This document shows positions 61,683-64,000 of a stretch of 64,000 nucleotides of DNA, one piece after another; the stretch's first letter is position 1, and each line of letters opens with the position of its first letter. This DNA is from Plasmodiophora brassicae (taxonomy: Eukaryota; Endomyxa: Phytomyxea; Phytomyxea; Plasmodiophorida): contig CP145417.1 of the NCBI GenBank assembly GCA_036867785.1, positions 992,001 through 1,056,000 on the forward strand. Direction: 5' to 3'. The translations under genes and the position numbers were made by a program. Under the pieces are notes generated by a model, which worked only from the letters and a program-made list of their open reading frames with translations, did not search any database and was not told where the DNA came from.

Positions 61683-63191
61683 ATGTTCCGGCAGCGGCTG
61701 GCGGTGGCCGCCAGATGGGTGGCAACGGCGGCGGCGTCGGCGGCGGCAACGTCGATCCGGGTGCTGGCCCGGCAGGAGTCGCCGGTGCCGTTCATGGAGA
61801 TGGTCGCCCGGGCCGACCTGACCGGCCTCGCCGACATCGTCACCGAGCTCGTCCCGCTGGACTACCACCCGCGCGTCCCGCTGGTCTGCATCGAACGCGC
61901 CAAGCGCCTGCTGCAGGAGAACGGGCCGGCGACGACGCCGGCGGTCCAGCACGACGTCGTCCGGATCTTCAGTTCGCTGTCGCGCATGCGGCCATGCTCC
62001 GACGTCGACCTCGCGGGCCTCTGCCTGAAGGTCCTGGCCGGGAACATGACCCGCATGGACAGCAGGGACATCGCCAGCATGCTCGCGTCCGTCAGCGCCG
62101 TCAGCGCCATCAAATACGACCCCGCCTGTACGCTGCGCGCTCAGCGCCATGTCCTGGTCCGTTAGCTGACGCGTCGTCGTCGTCGTCGTCGTGGCTGTGC
62201 AGATCAGGAGCTGGTCATAGCGGCGCGGTCGCGCGTCCACGAGATGACGTTCGTGAACCTGTCCAAGATGCTGCTGGGGGCGCAGCGCGAACCGACCGAC
62301 GTCGAGCTGATGACGCTGATCGGCGACAAGGTCGCCGCCCTGTCCGACGACATTGTCGTCCCCGACAAGTTCTGCGGGTCGTTCGCCGCCACGTTCGGCC
62401 TGGCGCGCCTCTGGCACGAACCCGTCCTGAAGCGCCTCGTCGGCGACATGCACAAGCAGTTGCCGTCGGGCGTCGACGACGAAGCCATGGCCAGGCTGCT
62501 GCTGGCGCTGGCGACGTTCGCCCGGCCCGTGCCGGCCGCGTTCCTCGACGCCGTCGTCAAGACGCTGCCGACGTTCTTCGCCAAGTCCATGGTCGCCGTC
62601 CACGTCATCCGCGTCGCCTGGGCCATGGCCGTGTTTGACGTCCGGCTGGACGGGCGCTGCCTGGACGCGGTCACGCTCGGCCTGGCCCGCGTCGGCGCGT
62701 TCCTGGCCGAACCGCACTACCAGCTCCTGTACGACGTGTTCCTGCACGTGTACGGCGACCTGGGGCGCGTGCCCACGCCGCTCCTGTCCATCGCCGCCCA
62801 CTGCTTCGCGCTGCGCTCCAAGCGCTCGAACCGGCGGCCCGTGCCGATCGCGTTCGCCGCCGTCGTCGCCGTCCTGCACGAGATGTCGCTGCCGTTCACG
62901 AGCGCCGCCCGCGTCGGCAGCACCGCGTATCGCGCCGATTTCGTCCTGGAGCGCCACCGGGTCGCCATCTTCACCGACGACCCGTGCCGGTGCGCCGTCG
63001 GCACCCGGCACCTGCTCGGCCACGACGTCGTCTGCGAGCGGCACCTGCGCCGCCTGGGCTGGCACGTCGTCCGGTACCCGTACTGGGACTTTGCCGTCGG
63101 CGCCGACCTGCTCAAGGCCGACCTCGCCAGGGCGATCGCCGCCGCCCGAGACGACGACGAACAACAACAGGAAGACGACGACGATGCGTGA
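61683..63191 (+). CDS. RAP-domain protein, probably mitochondrial RNA metabolism
   Basis: Two exons, 61683-62127 and 62203-63191, with a 75-nt intron (GTACGC...GTGCAG); 477 residues. A basic, Ala-rich, acid-free N-terminus (MFRQRLAVAARWVATAAASA) fits mitochondrial import. The middle is a series of helical pairs of the octotricopeptide/FASTK kind (TFVNLSKMLLGAQREP, MARLLLALATFARPVP). The C-terminal RAP domain reads YRADFVLERHRVAIFTDDPCRC, TRHLLGHDVVCERHLRRLGWHVVRYPYWDF. RAP proteins are organellar RNA-binding or nuclease-like factors, expanded in protists. It ends in an acidic Gln/Asp tail. Its stop lies 9 bp from the stop of the convergent PH-domain gene. Confidence 0.88.
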
Positions 63192-63200
63192 CGCGTTCCT

Positions 63201-63983
63201 TCATTTCTGTGTGCCCGGCGCCGTGCTGGATCGGCGTCGTTCCGCGTCGGCGATGCACTTGAGGATGCCCTGGCACCAGGCGTCGCGGTCGACGGCGCTG
63301 GTGGCGACCAGCAGGTACTGGCGGGCGCGGGTCATGACGGCGAACGCGAACGGGCGGTCGACGGCCGCCGTCGTGTTCGGCAGGAGGTAGGCGCCGAGCA
63401 GCGGGATCGACCCGAGGCAGTTGATGGCGTGGCCCTCGGGCACGTCGCGGAAGTAGAACAGGTGGGGGTCGGCGCCGCCGACCAGCGCGCCGAACCGCTC
63501 GTGCCAGGTCGGGCGCGCGCCGCCCTGCTTCCAGATCGTGCCCCGGTGCGTCGCTCGGGCCAGGTGGTGCCAGGCCGGCGTCCTCGACGTCGGGAGCGGG
63601 TCCGGCGACCGCCCCCGATGCGCGCCGATCGCCCCGGTCAGCCAGGCGACCCACTGGGCGGCGCTGTCGCGCCCGTTCGCCACCAGATGGTACGTCTTCG
63701 CCTTCGTCCCCAGGCGGATCTCGTACGGGCGACGGTCGTTGCCGTCGGGCACCTCGATGGCCGCCTCGCCGAGGTCGATGCAGCCGGCGGGCAGCGAGTC
63801 GGACGCGTCCTTGAAGTACGACAGGTAGCGGCCGTGCAGGACGAAGAACCGCTTCTGGTACTTGTCGCCGCGCGTCCCGCTGCGCTTCTCCAGGAACCCG
63901 CTCCGGGCGATGCCCGGCGGCGACCCGGCCGGCGGCCCAGGCGCCACGCTACGTCGCGCGTTGTCGTCGTCGTCGTCGCTCAT
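63201..63983 (-). CDS. Tandem PH-domain protein
   Basis: 260 residues, single exon, starting MSDDDDDNARRS. First PH domain about 27-120: SGFLEKRSGTRGDKYQKRFFVLHGRYLSYFKD (K-x-G...W/F-K-x-R-x-F-x-L core), ending with AAQWVAWLTGAI, where the invariant helix Trp is present. Second PH domain about 145-245: RGTIWKQGGARPTWHERFGALVGG...LFYFRD, ending with DAWCQGILKCIAD. PH domains bind phosphoinositides or proteins at membranes; the basic KYQKR loop of the first would allow it. No catalytic domain. The start codon lies 17 bases from the right end of the window, so the promoter is not visible. Confidence 0.85.
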   Translation of the reverse strand: MSDDDDDNARRSVAPGPPAGSPPGIARSGFLEKRSGTRGDKYQKRFFVLHGRYLSYFKDASDSLPAGCIDLGEAAIEVPDGNDRRPYEIRLGTKAKTYHLVANGRDSAAQWVAWLTGAIGAHRGRSPDPLPTSRTPAWHHLARATHRGTIWKQGGARPTWHERFGALVGGADPHLFYFRDVPEGHAINCLGSIPLLGAYLLPNTTAAVDRPFAFAVMTRARQYLLVATSAVDRDAWCQGILKCIADAERRRSSTAPGTQK

Positions 63984-64000
63984 TCGTCTACCGGTACTGG

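Noticed and set aside
61422-63167. 581-codon minus-strand frame
   Set aside because: Antisense to the RAP-domain gene; no domain.
10818-63191. Operons, ribosome binding sites or rho-independent terminators
   Set aside because: The genome is eukaryotic with spliceosomal introns in most genes, so prokaryotic signals were not annotated even where short purine-rich stretches precede an ATG.

Overview
The window is nuclear DNA of a small-genome, GC-rich eukaryote. Genes sit tens to a few hundred bases apart on both strands and are cut by very short introns (about 50-75 nt; 29 were placed). The products are eukaryotic: peroxins PEX5 and PEX16, EMC6, a UBR1-type N-recognin, a DENN/AFI1-like protein, an RS-domain protein and a SWIB protein. 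Two ciliary/centriolar proteins (DNAAF11/LRRC6-like and CCDC112-like) show that the organism makes motile cilia or flagella at some stage. GC content, intron size and gene set would fit a plasmodiophorid rhizarian such as Plasmodiophora, but that assignment is inference; no rRNA or other marker is present.

1-8.1 kb is retroelement debris. An old, broken Ty3/gypsy element (A) on the minus strand is split by a small non-autonomous LTR element (D, 1069-3323) with 92-bp terminal repeats, a 5-bp target duplication and a core made of tandem repeats. Next to A lies the LTR-to-reverse-transcriptase half of a chromovirus (C). 8.2-18.7 kb is a looser region: RING-H2, Skp1-like secreted, CCDC112-like, VTT/DedA, His-rich secreted, Whirly-like, an uncharacterised conserved protein and a receiver domain, with several stretches where no gene can be supported.

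19.1-28.9 kb is a nested transposon: a hAT-like DNA transposon with 18-bp terminal inverted repeats. Its transposase gene was split by a second small LTR element (E, 20704-22638; identical 208-bp LTRs, TSD GTACC, 124-bp tandem repeats inside). Its 5' side received a whole-looking chromovirus (B, 23460-28702), almost identical to C.

29.6-64 kb is dense host sequence: PEX16, biotin protein ligase, a GPI-anchored Pro-rich protein, a longin-type protein, a protein kinase, an LRR/mucin-stalk/multipass membrane protein, an STI1-like protein, a 1556-residue disordered protein with repeated WF motifs, PEX5, a SWIB protein, a UBR-type ubiquitin ligase, EMC6, an RS protein, a Sir2 deacetylase, an AFI1-like DENN protein, DNAAF11, a secreted EEP phosphodiesterase, a RAP-domain protein and a tandem-PH protein. 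PEX5 and PEX16 work in the same pathway (peroxisome biogenesis). Many neighbours are divergent or convergent, with 3' ends a few bases apart or overlapping.

The most unusual material is the pair of small LTR elements whose interiors are minisatellite arrays, the LRR-stalk-multipass membrane protein, and the disordered WF-motif protein.
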